Source of the DNA: Bradyrhizobium sp. sBnM-33
Lineage (GTDB): Bacteria > Pseudomonadota > Alphaproteobacteria > Rhizobiales > Xanthobacteraceae
DNA length: 64,000 bases
Reading direction: 5' to 3'
NCBI RefSeq assembly: GCF_032917945.1
Contig: NZ_CP136624.1
Span: forward strand, 7,626,001 to 7,690,000
Shown here piece after piece: positions 52,319-61,869 of the stretch. The notes under the pieces are model-generated. The model saw only the letters and a program-made list of their open reading frames with translations. It was not told where the DNA came from and did not search any database. A program made the translations under genes and the position numbers. The first letter of the stretch is position 1, and every line of letters starts with the position of its first letter.

Positions 52319-55300
52319 CTAGTTCGAGCCCGGCGGCGGATTGGCGAGCTGCGGCGTCAGCGCAAGCGGCGGACGCGGCTTCGGCCTGGCGGCGCCGGGC
52401 GCGGGCCTGACGTCGATCGGCGGCGGTAGCGGCGCAACCTGCGGCTGGCCTGCGACAGGCGCCGGCGGCGCGTTGACGACCGGCGGACGCGGCGCCGTCA
52501 TCTTCTTCGCCGGAGGTCGCCGTGGGTCGCGACCCTTGGGCGCGACTGGCGCGCTCGGCACCGCCTCCGGAATCGGCAACTGGCCCTCCATAGGCAGCAC
52601 GATTGGCGGCGGCGACGGCGGCGGCGGCTCGCCGCGCTCGATGGCATCGAGCCTTCGCGTTTCGTGATCGATCGCACGCACCGCCAGCCACGACGACAAC
52701 GGGGCAACGTCGACGCTGCGGCTCAGCGCATCGGGCGTGCCCACGGCAAGCAGTTGAATCTCCGGACGCCCGGTCGTCATCGTCAGCGAAAGGGCGGCCC
52801 GGATATCGGCCTGATCGGCGGCGATATCGTATCCGCCGGAGACGGTGGCCCGCACGCCATTGCCGTCGAGCGTCGTCGCGCCGACGCGAAGCCGGCCGTC
52901 CCTGATGGTGAACGGGATTTGCGCCAAAGGCACCGCAAGTGCGCCGGCCGGCAAGGTGGATTCAACGATCTGCTTCAATCGAACGTCGTCCTTGGCCTGC
53001 CCGCTGTCATTGGCGCGGACCGCCACTTCGAAAGCGCGCGGATCGAGGCCTGAGATCCTGGCCGCTTCCAGCGTCAGCGTTCCGCTGCCAGAAAGCGCGC
53101 CCGCCAGCGCCGAGGCGCTGCGGCCCTGGGTCGTCAGCGTCATCTGCATCGACGCGCGGCCGGCAGGCATCGCAAGATTGCGATAGCGCAGCGCGGTGCC
53201 GTCAACGCCGGAAAGCTGGACGCTCGCGTTCAAGGCAATTCCGTGCGCGCCCGGCCTTGCATCGATCGTGGCCGTGACATCTCCGCCGCCGATCTTGCCT
53301 TTGATGGTATCGAAGGTCAGCGACTGGCCGTCGCTCTTGACCGTCCCGCTCACCGGCTGCAATTCGCTTCCGCCCGGAAGCAGGCCACGCAACGCCTGGA
53401 ACGCGATCCTGCCGCGCCAGCCTTTCGCCAGCCCGGGGCCGAGCGGCTCGGCGGCATCGTGTCCGGCCGCGCCGAGCGCCAGGGCAAGGGCCGGCGCCAA
53501 CGCGAGCTGCTCGGCGCCGATTTCGCCCTCGATCTCCTTTTGCTCGCCGAGCGTCACCGCGACTCGGCCGCGCAGGCGCGAGCCGCCGACGCTGCTGTCG
53601 AGATCGTCGAAGGTCAGCCGGTTGCCGGTGAGTTGCACGCGCGACGACAGGCCGATGTTCTGTGCCAGCGTATTCGCCGGTTTGAGATCGAGCAGCGGTC
53701 CGAAATCGGCGCTGCGAACTTTCAGGCCGAGAACTGCGCTTGCCTCCGGCGCCCATGGTTCAGCGGAACCTTCCGCTTCGGCATCGAGTCCCGTTCCCGA
53801 GATCTTTGCCTTGAGCCGCAACGGCGCACCCCACGCACCCGTCGCGGTGCTCTCGAATTGCGCGGGGCCATCGCCCGCCGTGATGGCGCGATCGAAGCCG
53901 AGCAACGCCAGCAAGGTGCGACCTTGCTCAGACGACAATTTCGAATCGATCCAGACCTCGCTGCGCTGGAGCGCGGCCAGATCGATGCCCTGGATCGCCG
54001 CGACGGAAGGTCTAGCGGTGATCGTGGTGGTGCCCTTGAGCAGCGGCGAGTCGAGTTCGGCGGTGGCGCGTGCCTGGACGCGATCGGACGGCCCGGCATT
54101 TTGGGTGAGGTCGACCGCCAGCTTCAGGCGCGCTGGACCCGGGCTCGTCCCCATCGCATTGAGCCGCGCGGCCAGCGGCGGTGAAAAGGGAACGATCAGG
54201 CTGGTCAGCCGGCCGAGCGAGGCGGCGCTCGAATTGAGCGCGAACCATCCGGTCGCGTTGACGCGGTCGAAATTGCCCGCGCCGTCCAGCGTCACGTTTT
54301 CAAGCTCGCCGACCTTCAACTGCTCAAGCGATATCTTCGCCGGCGAGTAAGCCAGCCTGGCGAGCAGCGGAGATAGCTCCTGGCCGGCGGAATTGGCGCG
54401 GCCGATATCGAGCGAAAGCTTTCCCTCGTCCGGCCACTCGCCTTGCGGCCCCATCAGCGATCGCGCAAAGGCCGTGGCGGCATCGAGATCAAGACGCGCC
54501 GCTTTCAGTTCGGCATCGATCCGGGAGCCGCGATCCGCCTGCCGGCGCGACACCGCCACCCGCCCCTCCACGGTGCCGCCATCGATATCGGCCTTCATGG
54601 TGTCGATGGCAAAGCCTTCGGGCGCCACGGTCATGTCGCCGCGCAGGCGAAGCGGCTTCTGGCTGCGATAAGCGATGTCGCCGCGGCCCTGCAGCCAGGT
54701 CAAAAGCGCGTCGGGATCGGAGGATTCGACGCTGAGCGCGGCTTTGAATCGGTCCGGTGCAGCGCTCTTCGCGCCGGCCTCGCTGAGCGAAACCCTGGTC
54801 GCGCCGGGCGCGCGGAACTCCAGCCGGTGGACGCGCCAGGATTTGGCATCGCCTTCGAGCTCGGCAGCGATGTCCTGCAATGGGCGCCCGCCGAGTATGA
54901 CCTGCTCGGAGGCGAGTTCGATTTGTGTCGGGATCGGCAGATGCGGAATGACGGAGCTGAGCGACTGCAGCGTCGGCAGCGCGCGTGCCGGCTCAGTCGA
55001 ATTATCTTTGCCATTTTCCTTGGCAACGAACCTGTCGGCATCGAGCTGACGTGCCGACAGCGCCGCGCGCAACAGCGGCGTCGCACCGAAACGAATGTCG
55101 CCGCTGCCTGCAAGTTTCAGGGCGCGCTCCTCGGCGCCATAGGTCACTTCGACCTGTTCGAGCCGCGCCGCCGAATAATCGGCCTTGACCTTGGCAGCGA
55201 TGCGCCACGGCGGTTCATCGCCTTTGGCTTTTTGAGCGGGAGCCGCCAGGGTCACTGCACCTTCGAAGCGTGGCGCGCGGGCATCGAAGCTCAAGACACC

Positions 55301-55960
55301 ATCGAGATCGGCCGCGAGCGCACGCTGGCCTGGATCGATATTGAGATGAACGCGGGTACCGTTGCCGTCAGGACCCTGCCCCGACGAGACGCGAAACGGA
55401 TAGCGCGTGCCCGACAGCATGAAATTGCCGTCGCCGCGGATCGAACCGGCCAGCGAACGCACGTCGCCGCTGAAAGCGATGTCGTTCAGTTCGAGCGTAG
55501 AGCGGCTGACCGCGTCATGCAGGGCAATGCGGCCGGTCAGATTGAGCCGATCGATCGCCAGTGAACCCAGATTGAACGCGCCCGTCGATGCCGGCCAGTC
55601 GATCCGTCCTCTGGAATCGAGGCCGAGATCGAGCGACATGCGGTTGATCGTCAATTCGGTGGCGCGCACCTCGCCGCGCATCAGCGAGCCCAGGCTGAAT
55701 TCCACGTCGAGCTTGTCGGCGCGAACCTTGCCGAGATCATTGGCGCCGCCGACCGTGACCGAGTGCAGTTGCAGCGACGGCGCCGGCAATAGGCGCGCGT
55801 CGAGCTTGCCGCCGACGCGGACCGGCGCGCCGATGATCCGGCTCGCCTCAGCCTCGAATTGCGGCCGGAACTGGTTCCAGTCGATAAAATACGGCCCGAC
55901 CAGCGCGGCAATCAGCGCAACGATGAAAGCGATTGCCAGGCCGAGCAGCGTCGTCTGCAC
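52319..55960 (-). CDS. AsmA-family envelope protein
   Basis: 1213 aa. GTG 55960 is preferred because AGGGGAGG precedes it by about five bases and gives an N-terminal anchor (QTTLLGLAIAFIVALIAALV); an ATG at 56002 adds 14 Arg/Gly-rich residues. One membrane helix is followed by a long periplasmic beta-rich chain (FDWNQFRP-type start YFIDWNQFRPQFEAEASRII). Its C-terminus is Pro-rich (EPPPPSPPPIVLP, then RPKPRPPLAL). AsmA/TamB-like proteins bridge the periplasm and are implicated in lipid transport and outer-membrane assembly. Single gene. Confidence 0.9.
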   Translation of the reverse strand: MQTTLLGLAIAFIVALIAALVGPYFIDWNQFRPQFEAEASRIIGAPVRVGGKLDARLLPAPSLQLHSVTVGGANDLGKVRADKLDVEFSLGSLMRGEVRATELTINRMSLDLGLDSRGRIDWPASTGAFNLGSLAIDRLNLTGRIALHDAVSRSTLELNDIAFSGDVRSLAGSIRGDGNFMLSGTRYPFRVSSGQGPDGNGTRVHLNIDPGQRALAADLDGVLSFDARAPRFEGAVTLAAPAQKAKGDEPPWRIAAKVKADYSAARLEQVEVTYGAEERALKLAGSGDIRFGATPLLRAALSARQLDADRFVAKENGKDNSTEPARALPTLQSLSSVIPHLPIPTQIELASEQVILGGRPLQDIAAELEGDAKSWRVHRLEFRAPGATRVSLSEAGAKSAAPDRFKAALSVESSDPDALLTWLQGRGDIAYRSQKPLRLRGDMTVAPEGFAIDTMKADIDGGTVEGRVAVSRRQADRGSRIDAELKAARLDLDAATAFARSLMGPQGEWPDEGKLSLDIGRANSAGQELSPLLARLAYSPAKISLEQLKVGELENVTLDGAGNFDRVNATGWFALNSSAASLGRLTSLIVPFSPPLAARLNAMGTSPGPARLKLAVDLTQNAGPSDRVQARATAELDSPLLKGTTTITARPSVAAIQGIDLAALQRSEVWIDSKLSSEQGRTLLALLGFDRAITAGDGPAQFESTATGAWGAPLRLKAKISGTGLDAEAEGSAEPWAPEASAVLGLKVRSADFGPLLDLKPANTLAQNIGLSSRVQLTGNRLTFDDLDSSVGGSRLRGRVAVTLGEQKEIEGEIGAEQLALAPALALALGAAGHDAAEPLGPGLAKGWRGRIAFQALRGLLPGGSELQPVSGTVKSDGQSLTFDTIKGKIGGGDVTATIDARPGAHGIALNASVQLSGVDGTALRYRNLAMPAGRASMQMTLTTQGRSASALAGALSGSGTLTLEAARISGLDPRAFEVAVRANDSGQAKDDVRLKQIVESTLPAGALAVPLAQIPFTIRDGRLRVGATTLDGNGVRATVSGGYDIAADQADIRAALSLTMTTGRPEIQLLAVGTPDALSRSVDVAPLSSWLAVRAIDHETRRLDAIERGEPPPPSPPPIVLPMEGQLPIPEAVPSAPVAPKGRDPRRPPAKKMTAPRPPVVNAPPAPVAGQPQVAPLPPPIDVRPAPGAARPKPRPPLALTPQLANPPPGSN

Positions 55961-56151
55961 GGTGCCTCCCCTTGAACCGCCCCGGCGCAGGCCGCGCGCC
56001 ATGCCGGACCCTGCCCCGGAGCTGCCCGGAATATAGAGTGAAGTATGGCGAAGTCACAGCGGCATACTGACAGGAGCCCTGACAGAAGCCAGCCAGGTTC
56101 TGTCCACTGAATGTGGGGCTCAAAACCGCCGCCAGGGGAGTTGCCAGAGCC

Positions 56152-57384
56152 TTACCAGCTCGCCGGCAGGCGCTTCAGGCCGCGCAGCACGAAGGTTGGC
56201 CGCCATTCCGCATTGACGGCGTCATCGAGCCGCAGGTCCGGTAGCCGGCGCAGCAGGGTCGAGATCGCGATCTCGGCCTCGATCCGCGCCAACTGGGCCC
56301 CGAGGCAGAAGTGGATGCCGCCGCCGAACGATAGCGGCTTCACGTTGGGCCGGGTGATATCCAGCCGCTCCGGGTTATCAGGATAGATCGCCGGGTCGTG
56401 ATTGGCCGAGCCGAGCAGGCACAGCACGGTCTCGCCCTTCGGAATACGTTTTCCGCCGAGATCGTCGATATCCTCCAGCGCCACCCGTCCGGTCAACTGC
56501 ACCGAGGAATCATAGCGCAGGAACTCCTCGATGGCGTTGGTGATGAGTTCGGGCCTGGCCTTGAGCAGCGCGAGCTGTTCTGGATTGCGATGCAGTGCCA
56601 GCAAGCCGTTTCCGATCAGGTTGACGGTGGTCTCGTGGCCGGCGCCGAACAGCAGGATGATGTTGGCGGTCAGTTCCTCGTTGGTGAGCTTGCTGCCGTC
56701 TTCCTCGGCTTGCACCAGTTGGGTGACCAGGTCGTCACCCGGGTTTTTGCGCCTGAGATCGAACAGTTGCTGGAAATACATCGCCGCCAGCGCGTTGCTG
56801 GCGTTGCCCTGCTTGATCTCCTCCGGCGACAGCGGCACCGGATCGAGCAGGCGTCCGCCGTCGCGTGAACCGGTATAAAACGCCTCGCGATGGTCCTCGG
56901 GGATCCCGAGCATGTCGCAGATGATGGTGACCGGCAGGCGGAACGCGAAATCCTCGATCAGGTCCATCTTGCCCTGCGGGATGACGCGGTCGAGCGTCTC
57001 ATCGACGACCTGCTGGATGCGCGGGCGCATGTCCTCGACCCGGCGCGCGGTAAAGGCCTTCACCACCAGGCCGCGCAAGCGGGTGTGGTCCGGCGGATCC
57101 TGCTGCAGCATCCAATGGCTCATGCTGCGGAACACCGGCTCGTCCATGATCTTGGGGCCGTAGCGGCGGACGGTGCGCTCGACATAGTCCTTGCCGAACC
57201 GCTTGTCGCGCATGACCAGGCTGACCTCGGCATGGCGGCTTGCGACATACATGCCAAGCGGCGTCAGATGCACGGGATCGGTGGTGCGCATCCGCTCGTA
57301 ATGCGGATAGGGGTTGCGAATGAATTCGGGGGCCAGCGGATTGAACAACGGCGCGCTACTGGCAGTCTGAACATGCTCGTTCAT
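56152..57384 (-). CDS. Cytochrome P450
   Basis: 410-aa soluble bacterial P450. Haem Cys360 is in SFGGGIHFCLGAQLAR, the I-helix oxygen motif is GAGHETT (247-253), and the K-helix ExxR is E287-R290. Start ATG 57384 (MNEHVQTASS) has AGAGGT upstream; longer frames run into the divergent promoter. It resembles CYP107/CYP116-like hydroxylases; the substrate is unknown. No ferredoxin gene is adjacent, so redox partners must be elsewhere. Divergent from a TetR regulator, its likely controller. Confidence 0.95.
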   Translation of the reverse strand: MNEHVQTASSAPLFNPLAPEFIRNPYPHYERMRTTDPVHLTPLGMYVASRHAEVSLVMRDKRFGKDYVERTVRRYGPKIMDEPVFRSMSHWMLQQDPPDHTRLRGLVVKAFTARRVEDMRPRIQQVVDETLDRVIPQGKMDLIEDFAFRLPVTIICDMLGIPEDHREAFYTGSRDGGRLLDPVPLSPEEIKQGNASNALAAMYFQQLFDLRRKNPGDDLVTQLVQAEEDGSKLTNEELTANIILLFGAGHETTVNLIGNGLLALHRNPEQLALLKARPELITNAIEEFLRYDSSVQLTGRVALEDIDDLGGKRIPKGETVLCLLGSANHDPAIYPDNPERLDITRPNVKPLSFGGGIHFCLGAQLARIEAEIAISTLLRRLPDLRLDDAVNAEWRPTFVLRGLKRLPASW

Positions 57385-57447
57385 AGTGACCTCTGCTGGC
57401 TGTGCGCCATTCAGCGCGTTTCCCCGCGGCCGATCGGTCGAAATTCG

Positions 57448-57461
57448 ATACATTATTGTAT
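57448..57461. promoter_or_regulatory. Candidate TetR operator in the P450/TetR divergent promoter
   Basis: ATACA-TTAT-TGTAT, perfect five-base inverted arms around a four-base spacer, in the 106-base gap between the two starts. It is AT-rich in a GC-rich genome, and 29 bases from the regulator start, a good position for repressing both genes. Confidence 0.55.
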
Positions 57462-57490
57462 TGAGCTGCATTCTCGCCTAAACTGGACAG

Positions 57491-58102
57491 ATGTCAAGAG
57501 TGCGAACGCGACCCACAAGGGACGACACCCGCGAAAAGCTGTTCGAGGCGGCGGCGCGCGTGTTCGAGGAACAGGGGATTGGCGGCGCCAGCATCGAGGC
57601 GATTGCGGCGGCGGCCGGCTTCACGCGCGGGGCATTTTATTCGAACTTCAAGAGCAAGGACGAGCTGATCATCGCCATGCTCGAGGATCACGTTGAGCAA
57701 TCGATCGGGCGCATCCGCGATCTGCTCGAGCGGCACAAGAACCTCGCCGACTTCATCGATGCGTTGAAGACCATGGACCGCAGCCAGCAGGATCCGCTCG
57801 GCCGCTCTCCCCTGCTGCACATGGAAATGATCCTGTTCGTGGCGCGCGCCGAAAGGCGCCGGCCTGAACTCGCCAAGCGGCTGCGCGCCCGGCGAAAGCT
57901 GGTCACCGACATTATCGAGACCACGGCCAGGAACAGCGGCAGAACGACTATTCTCAATCCGACATGGGCCGGTGCGCTCGTGCTGGCGCTGGAGGACGGC
58001 TTTCGCCTGCACCGCCTGATCGATCCCGAGACCACGCCGCCCGACAGCTTTTTTCGCGCCATTGGCGACCTGCAGCGGGCGATGGGAATTTCATCGGCAT
58101 GA
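57491..58102 (+). CDS. TetR family transcriptional regulator
   Basis: 203-aa regulator. The DNA-binding domain is REKLFEAAARVFEEQGIGGA with recognition-helix region IEAIAAAAGFTRGAFYSNF at residues 35-53. The C-terminal ligand domain is unassigned. Divergent from the P450 gene with a palindrome between them, so it probably represses the P450 and itself until the substrate or a related compound binds. Confidence 0.93.
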   Translation: MSRVRTRPTRDDTREKLFEAAARVFEEQGIGGASIEAIAAAAGFTRGAFYSNFKSKDELIIAMLEDHVEQSIGRIRDLLERHKNLADFIDALKTMDRSQQDPLGRSPLLHMEMILFVARAERRRPELAKRLRARRKLVTDIIETTARNSGRTTILNPTWAGALVLALEDGFRLHRLIDPETTPPDSFFRAIGDLQRAMGISSA

Positions 58103-58203
58103 GACGAAAATGTCGACCTCGCGCGACGCGTTGCAATCGCCACCCTGCGCGAAGGCTCGCGAACGCGACACCGGATATTCGACACATTTCTGCGCGCCAA
58201 TCT

Positions 58204-59229
58204 ATGCGTCGCTTCGCTGCACTCGGATGGCCGCGCCTGAAATACCTGGTCCTGATTTCGCTGTGTTTTGCCACCGCGCTCGGCGCCCGGGCCGAGGAAG
58301 TCATCTCGCTCGCGCTGCCCGTCAAATGCCAACCGGGCCTGACCTGCTTCTTTCAAAACTATGTCGATCACGATGCGTCGGACAAGGCACGCGACTATCG
58401 CTGCGGCGGACGCAGCTATGACGGTCACGACGGCACCGATATCAGGATTGCGAACCTGGAAATACAGCGACAGGGAATAGAAGTGCTCGCCGCGGCGCCG
58501 GGACGCGTCGTCGGGACGCGAAACGACATGGAAGACGTCTCGGTCAGGACCGCCGGCAAGGCCGCCATCGCCGGGAAGGAGTGCGGCAACGGCGCGGTCA
58601 TCGAACATGAGGGCGGCTGGCGCACGCAATATTGCCACATGGCCAAAGGCAGCGTTCGGATCAAGGTCGGCGATCAAGTGACGACGGGGCAGCCGATCGG
58701 CCTGGTCGGACTATCCGGCGACACCGAATTCTTTCACCTTCATTTCACGGTAAGGCATCGCGGAAAGATCGTGGACCCCTTCGCCTATGGTGCGGCCGAG
58801 AATTCCTGCGGCGGCGGCCGTTCGATCTGGGCGGCTTCGCTTGGCGAACAGATGCAATACCGACCCCGCGAAATCATCGATTACGGCTTTGCCGGCATCG
58901 CCCCAACGATGGAATTGGTCGAGTCCGGAGAAATCGGCAGGGATTCCGTCACGTCGGGTTCGGATGCGCTGGTTGCTTACGTGAGAGCCATCGGCTTGCA
59001 GGCTGGCGACCAGCAATCCCTCGCGGTGCAAGGCCCGGGCGGCGCTTCCGTCGCCGCCAACAACTTTCCCGCGCTCGACCGGGACAAGGCGCAGTTTCTC
59101 ATCACCGCCGGAAAGAAGCGCGCCGAGGCAGCGTGGCCGGCCGGCCGCTACACCGCGACGTATCACGTCATGAGGGACGGCGCAGAAGTGCTGCGGAAAA
59201 CGTTCGATATCGAACCACGCCCGCGATGA
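58204..59229 (+). CDS. Secreted M23-family peptidase (LytM-type)
   Basis: 341 aa from ATG 58204. Signal peptide to about residue 30 (ATALGARAEE). The zinc site is H75 and D79 in GHDGTDIRI, H180 in HLHF, with H178 as the catalytic base; YCHM at 143-146 fits the surrounding fold. The LytM domain spans about 40-205 and the remaining 130 residues form a separate periplasmic domain. Likely cleaves peptidoglycan cross-links or stems or acts as a regulator of amidases. The gene follows the TetR gene by 101 bases. Confidence 0.9.
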   Translation: MRRFAALGWPRLKYLVLISLCFATALGARAEEVISLALPVKCQPGLTCFFQNYVDHDASDKARDYRCGGRSYDGHDGTDIRIANLEIQRQGIEVLAAAPGRVVGTRNDMEDVSVRTAGKAAIAGKECGNGAVIEHEGGWRTQYCHMAKGSVRIKVGDQVTTGQPIGLVGLSGDTEFFHLHFTVRHRGKIVDPFAYGAAENSCGGGRSIWAASLGEQMQYRPREIIDYGFAGIAPTMELVESGEIGRDSVTSGSDALVAYVRAIGLQAGDQQSLAVQGPGGASVAANNFPALDRDKAQFLITAGKKRAEAAWPAGRYTATYHVMRDGAEVLRKTFDIEPRPR

Positions 59230-59235
59230 GTTCCT

Positions 59236-59395
59236 CATCCTGAGGAGCCCGCAGAGCGGGCGTCTCGAAGGATGTAGGCCACAGACGGGGCCTCATGGTT
59301 CTCGCGGCGATGCGAAGCATCGTCCGGAGACGCGCGGAGCCTGTCATCGGGCCGCGCTACGCGCGGACCCGCTGGCGCTCCTCACCATGAGGAGC
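59236..59395. repeat. Intergenic repeat (family G)
   Basis: Left end CATCCTGAGGAGC and right end GCTCCTCACCATGAGGAG. The inner block GCGGAGCCTGTCATCGGG (about 59335-59352) is shared with family A copy 2. It occupies the convergent gap between the M23 peptidase and the MFS carrier. Confidence 0.7.
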
Positions 59396-59411
59396 CAATG
59401 ACGCAGCAAGG

Positions 59412-60713
59412 CTACGCCGTATCATGCTTGAATGGCGCCTTGTGCATTTGTCCCGCGACCGCCCTCACCTTGCCCGGCGAGGCCTGCCAGATCGCCACTG
59501 CCGACAGGATGCTGACGGCAATGCCGAGCGCAAAAGCCGACGTGTAGCTGCCTGAAACATCGTAGAGCAGCCCGGTCGCCCATGGGCCTGCAGCGCCTCC
59601 GGCCAATGCGGCCAGCATGATGGTGCCGAAGATGCTGCCGTATTGCTTGCCCTGAAAGATCTCCAGCACCACCGCGCCCATGATCGACGTCAGCCCATAG
59701 CCGAGCGCGCCTTGCGTGAAGATCATGAGATAGACCAAAGGCAGTACCGGCGCGAACTTTAAGGCGATCAGCGCCGCAAAGCAGATTGCAAACCCGGCGC
59801 AACTGATCGCCCAGATCCATTCGCGGCCGATCCGATCGGAAAGATGCCCGAGCCAGATCTGGCCCGGTATGCCGAGCAGGCTGACGACACCGAGCGCCCA
59901 TACTGCGACGTTGGCGCTGAAGCCGATGTCGAGCAGGTATTTGGTCTGGTGCACCTGCACCGCGTACCAGACATACAGGCCACAGAAATAGCCGAGCGAA
60001 ATCCACCAGAATCGCGCGGTACGCAGCGCGCGGCGCAGCGTCCAGTCGGTGGCGGCCCACACGGGATCAACGATGTTCGAGCGAGGCGCGGCCGATGTCG
60101 CCGACGGCGCCGCATCGCCATCCGGCAGCAGGCCAATGTCCTCGGGCCGTTTTCTCAGCAGAAGATTGATCGGCGCGAGCACGGCGAGCACCAGAATGCC
60201 CATCGCGGTGCAGGCGGTGCGCCAGCCGGTCTGCTCGATCATGTGCTGCACCCATGGCAGCAAGGTCACCGAGCCGATGCCGACGCCGGCAAAGGCGAGC
60301 CCCATGGCGAGCCCGCGGCGGCGAATGAACCAGTTCGGCAGAAACAGCGACTGGCCGGAATAGCCGAGGCATACGCTGCCCGCGCCGACCAGCACGCCGA
60401 TGGTGAGATAGAGATGCCAGGGCTGCGTCGTCAGCGGCGCCAGCAACAACCCGCCGCCCATCAGCGCAACGCCGAGCTCCATCACCGCACGCGGCCCGAG
60501 GCGATCCATCATGCGCCCGATCAGCGGGCTGACGCCGCCGGAAACCACGAAGCCGAACGAAAACGCGCCGGCGGTGACGCCACGGTCCCATCCGAACTCG
60601 CCGATGATCGGCGGAAAGAACAGCGAGAACGCCGTCCGCGCATTGACGCCGATCGCCATGGTGACGAACGTCACCACAACGATCAGCCAGCCGTAGAAGA
60701 AGGGGAGACGCAT
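59412..60713 (-). CDS. MFS transporter
   Basis: 433-aa polytopic protein with about twelve helices. The inter-helix 2-3 motif is present as GRMMDRLGPRAVMELG (about 68-83) and again as GHLSDRIGREWIW in the second half. It resembles oxalate:formate antiporter-like/monocarboxylate carriers (OFA family). Start ATG 60713 (MRLPFFYGWLIVVVTFVT) has family-like FYGW; a start at 60752 is possible. It is read after the D-2-hydroxyacid dehydrogenase gene with which it may share a pathway for a carboxylic acid. Confidence 0.9.
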   Translation of the reverse strand: MRLPFFYGWLIVVVTFVTMAIGVNARTAFSLFFPPIIGEFGWDRGVTAGAFSFGFVVSGGVSPLIGRMMDRLGPRAVMELGVALMGGGLLLAPLTTQPWHLYLTIGVLVGAGSVCLGYSGQSLFLPNWFIRRRGLAMGLAFAGVGIGSVTLLPWVQHMIEQTGWRTACTAMGILVLAVLAPINLLLRKRPEDIGLLPDGDAAPSATSAAPRSNIVDPVWAATDWTLRRALRTARFWWISLGYFCGLYVWYAVQVHQTKYLLDIGFSANVAVWALGVVSLLGIPGQIWLGHLSDRIGREWIWAISCAGFAICFAALIALKFAPVLPLVYLMIFTQGALGYGLTSIMGAVVLEIFQGKQYGSIFGTIMLAALAGGAAGPWATGLLYDVSGSYTSAFALGIAVSILSAVAIWQASPGKVRAVAGQMHKAPFKHDTA

Positions 60714-60789
60714 CACCGCGTTACCATTTCGAGCCGCGTTGTTGCGGATCATCCTGACAACATCACGCTGGCACCCGCGGTTTCGGAGG

Positions 60790-61767
60790 TCAAGGACGGC
60801 GCTTCCAATGATCGGCATTGACCGCGCCGACCGGAATTTCACCCGCGATAATCTTCTCCACCTGCCGCACAGTCTCCAGCGACTGGCTCTCGATCGCCGG
60901 CGGCGTCAGGCCGCCGATATGCGGGGTGGCGATGACGTTGGGCAGTTTTGCCAGCTCAGGCGTCGGCATCTGGTCGAGCGCACGGCCGACATCCATCGCG
61001 GCGCCGGCGATGCGGTTCTCGCGGAGCGCCGCCGACAGCGCCGCCTCGTCGACGAGATTGCCGCGCGACAGATTGATGAAGAAGGCGTGCGGCTGCATGC
61101 GCGCCAGTGCCGCCTGCCCGATCAGATTTTCGGTTTGCTCGTTGGCGACCGCGAGGCAGACGACATAGTCGGAACGATCAAGCAGTTCGTCGAGCGGCAC
61201 ATGCCGGATCGCGGCATCGCTCACCGTCGCAAAGGGATCGGCGACGAGGACCTCCATGGCCAACACCTTGGCGATACCAGCCAAGTGACGGCCGATGCTG
61301 CCATAGCCGATGATGCCAAGGTGGCTGCCGGCCAGTTGCCGGCCCATGATGACTTCCGGCTTGCGGCCGGCATGGTAGTCGGCGGTCGCGCGTGAAACCC
61401 CGCGCGACAGATCGACCATGAAGCCGAGCGCGAGCTCGGCAACCGATTGAATGAAGCCAGGTCCAGCCCGTGTGACCAGAACGCCGGCGGCCGAAGCGGC
61501 TTCGACGTCGACGTTGCGGATGTCGACGGCGCAGCGAACGAAAGCGCGCAGCTTTGGCAGTTTCAAAAATATCTCGCCCGGGCCCGCGGTGAGCCGGTCG
61601 GCCACGATGATATCGACATCGCGCGCGGCCTCGATCAGGGCAGCCGCATCGAGCGCGTCGTTTGCTTCATGCAGCATTACCTGCGCTGCGGCCTGGAGCC
61701 CGGCAAGACTACGGTCGCCGTAGTACTGGGCGCGAGACTGCGGCGTATGGGTCAACAGGACTTTCAA
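60790..61767 (-). CDS. D-2-hydroxyacid dehydrogenase family protein
   Basis: 325-aa NAD(P)-dependent oxidoreductase. Cofactor motif GIIGYGSIG lies at about 149-157. The catalytic Arg is in NLSRGNLVDE and the His in TPHIGGLTP; the usual Glu is less clear. It reduces 2-oxo acids or oxidises D-2-hydroxy acids such as glyoxylate, hydroxypyruvate or phosphoglycerate; exact substrate unknown. The MFS gene begins about 77 bases downstream, so the two probably form an operon for uptake and oxidation of a hydroxy acid. Confidence 0.92.
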   Translation of the reverse strand: MKVLLTHTPQSRAQYYGDRSLAGLQAAAQVMLHEANDALDAAALIEAARDVDIIVADRLTAGPGEIFLKLPKLRAFVRCAVDIRNVDVEAASAAGVLVTRAGPGFIQSVAELALGFMVDLSRGVSRATADYHAGRKPEVIMGRQLAGSHLGIIGYGSIGRHLAGIAKVLAMEVLVADPFATVSDAAIRHVPLDELLDRSDYVVCLAVANEQTENLIGQAALARMQPHAFFINLSRGNLVDEAALSAALRENRIAGAAMDVGRALDQMPTPELAKLPNVIATPHIGGLTPPAIESQSLETVRQVEKIIAGEIPVGAVNADHWKRRP

Positions 61768-61869
61768 CGCTGAACGGCTTCCCTATCGATCGCCGACCAA
61801 TGCAGCGTCAACGCCGGCACATCTATGGCCAAACCGCCCCCGCAGGCAAGACGGCAAAGCCGCGTTGGA

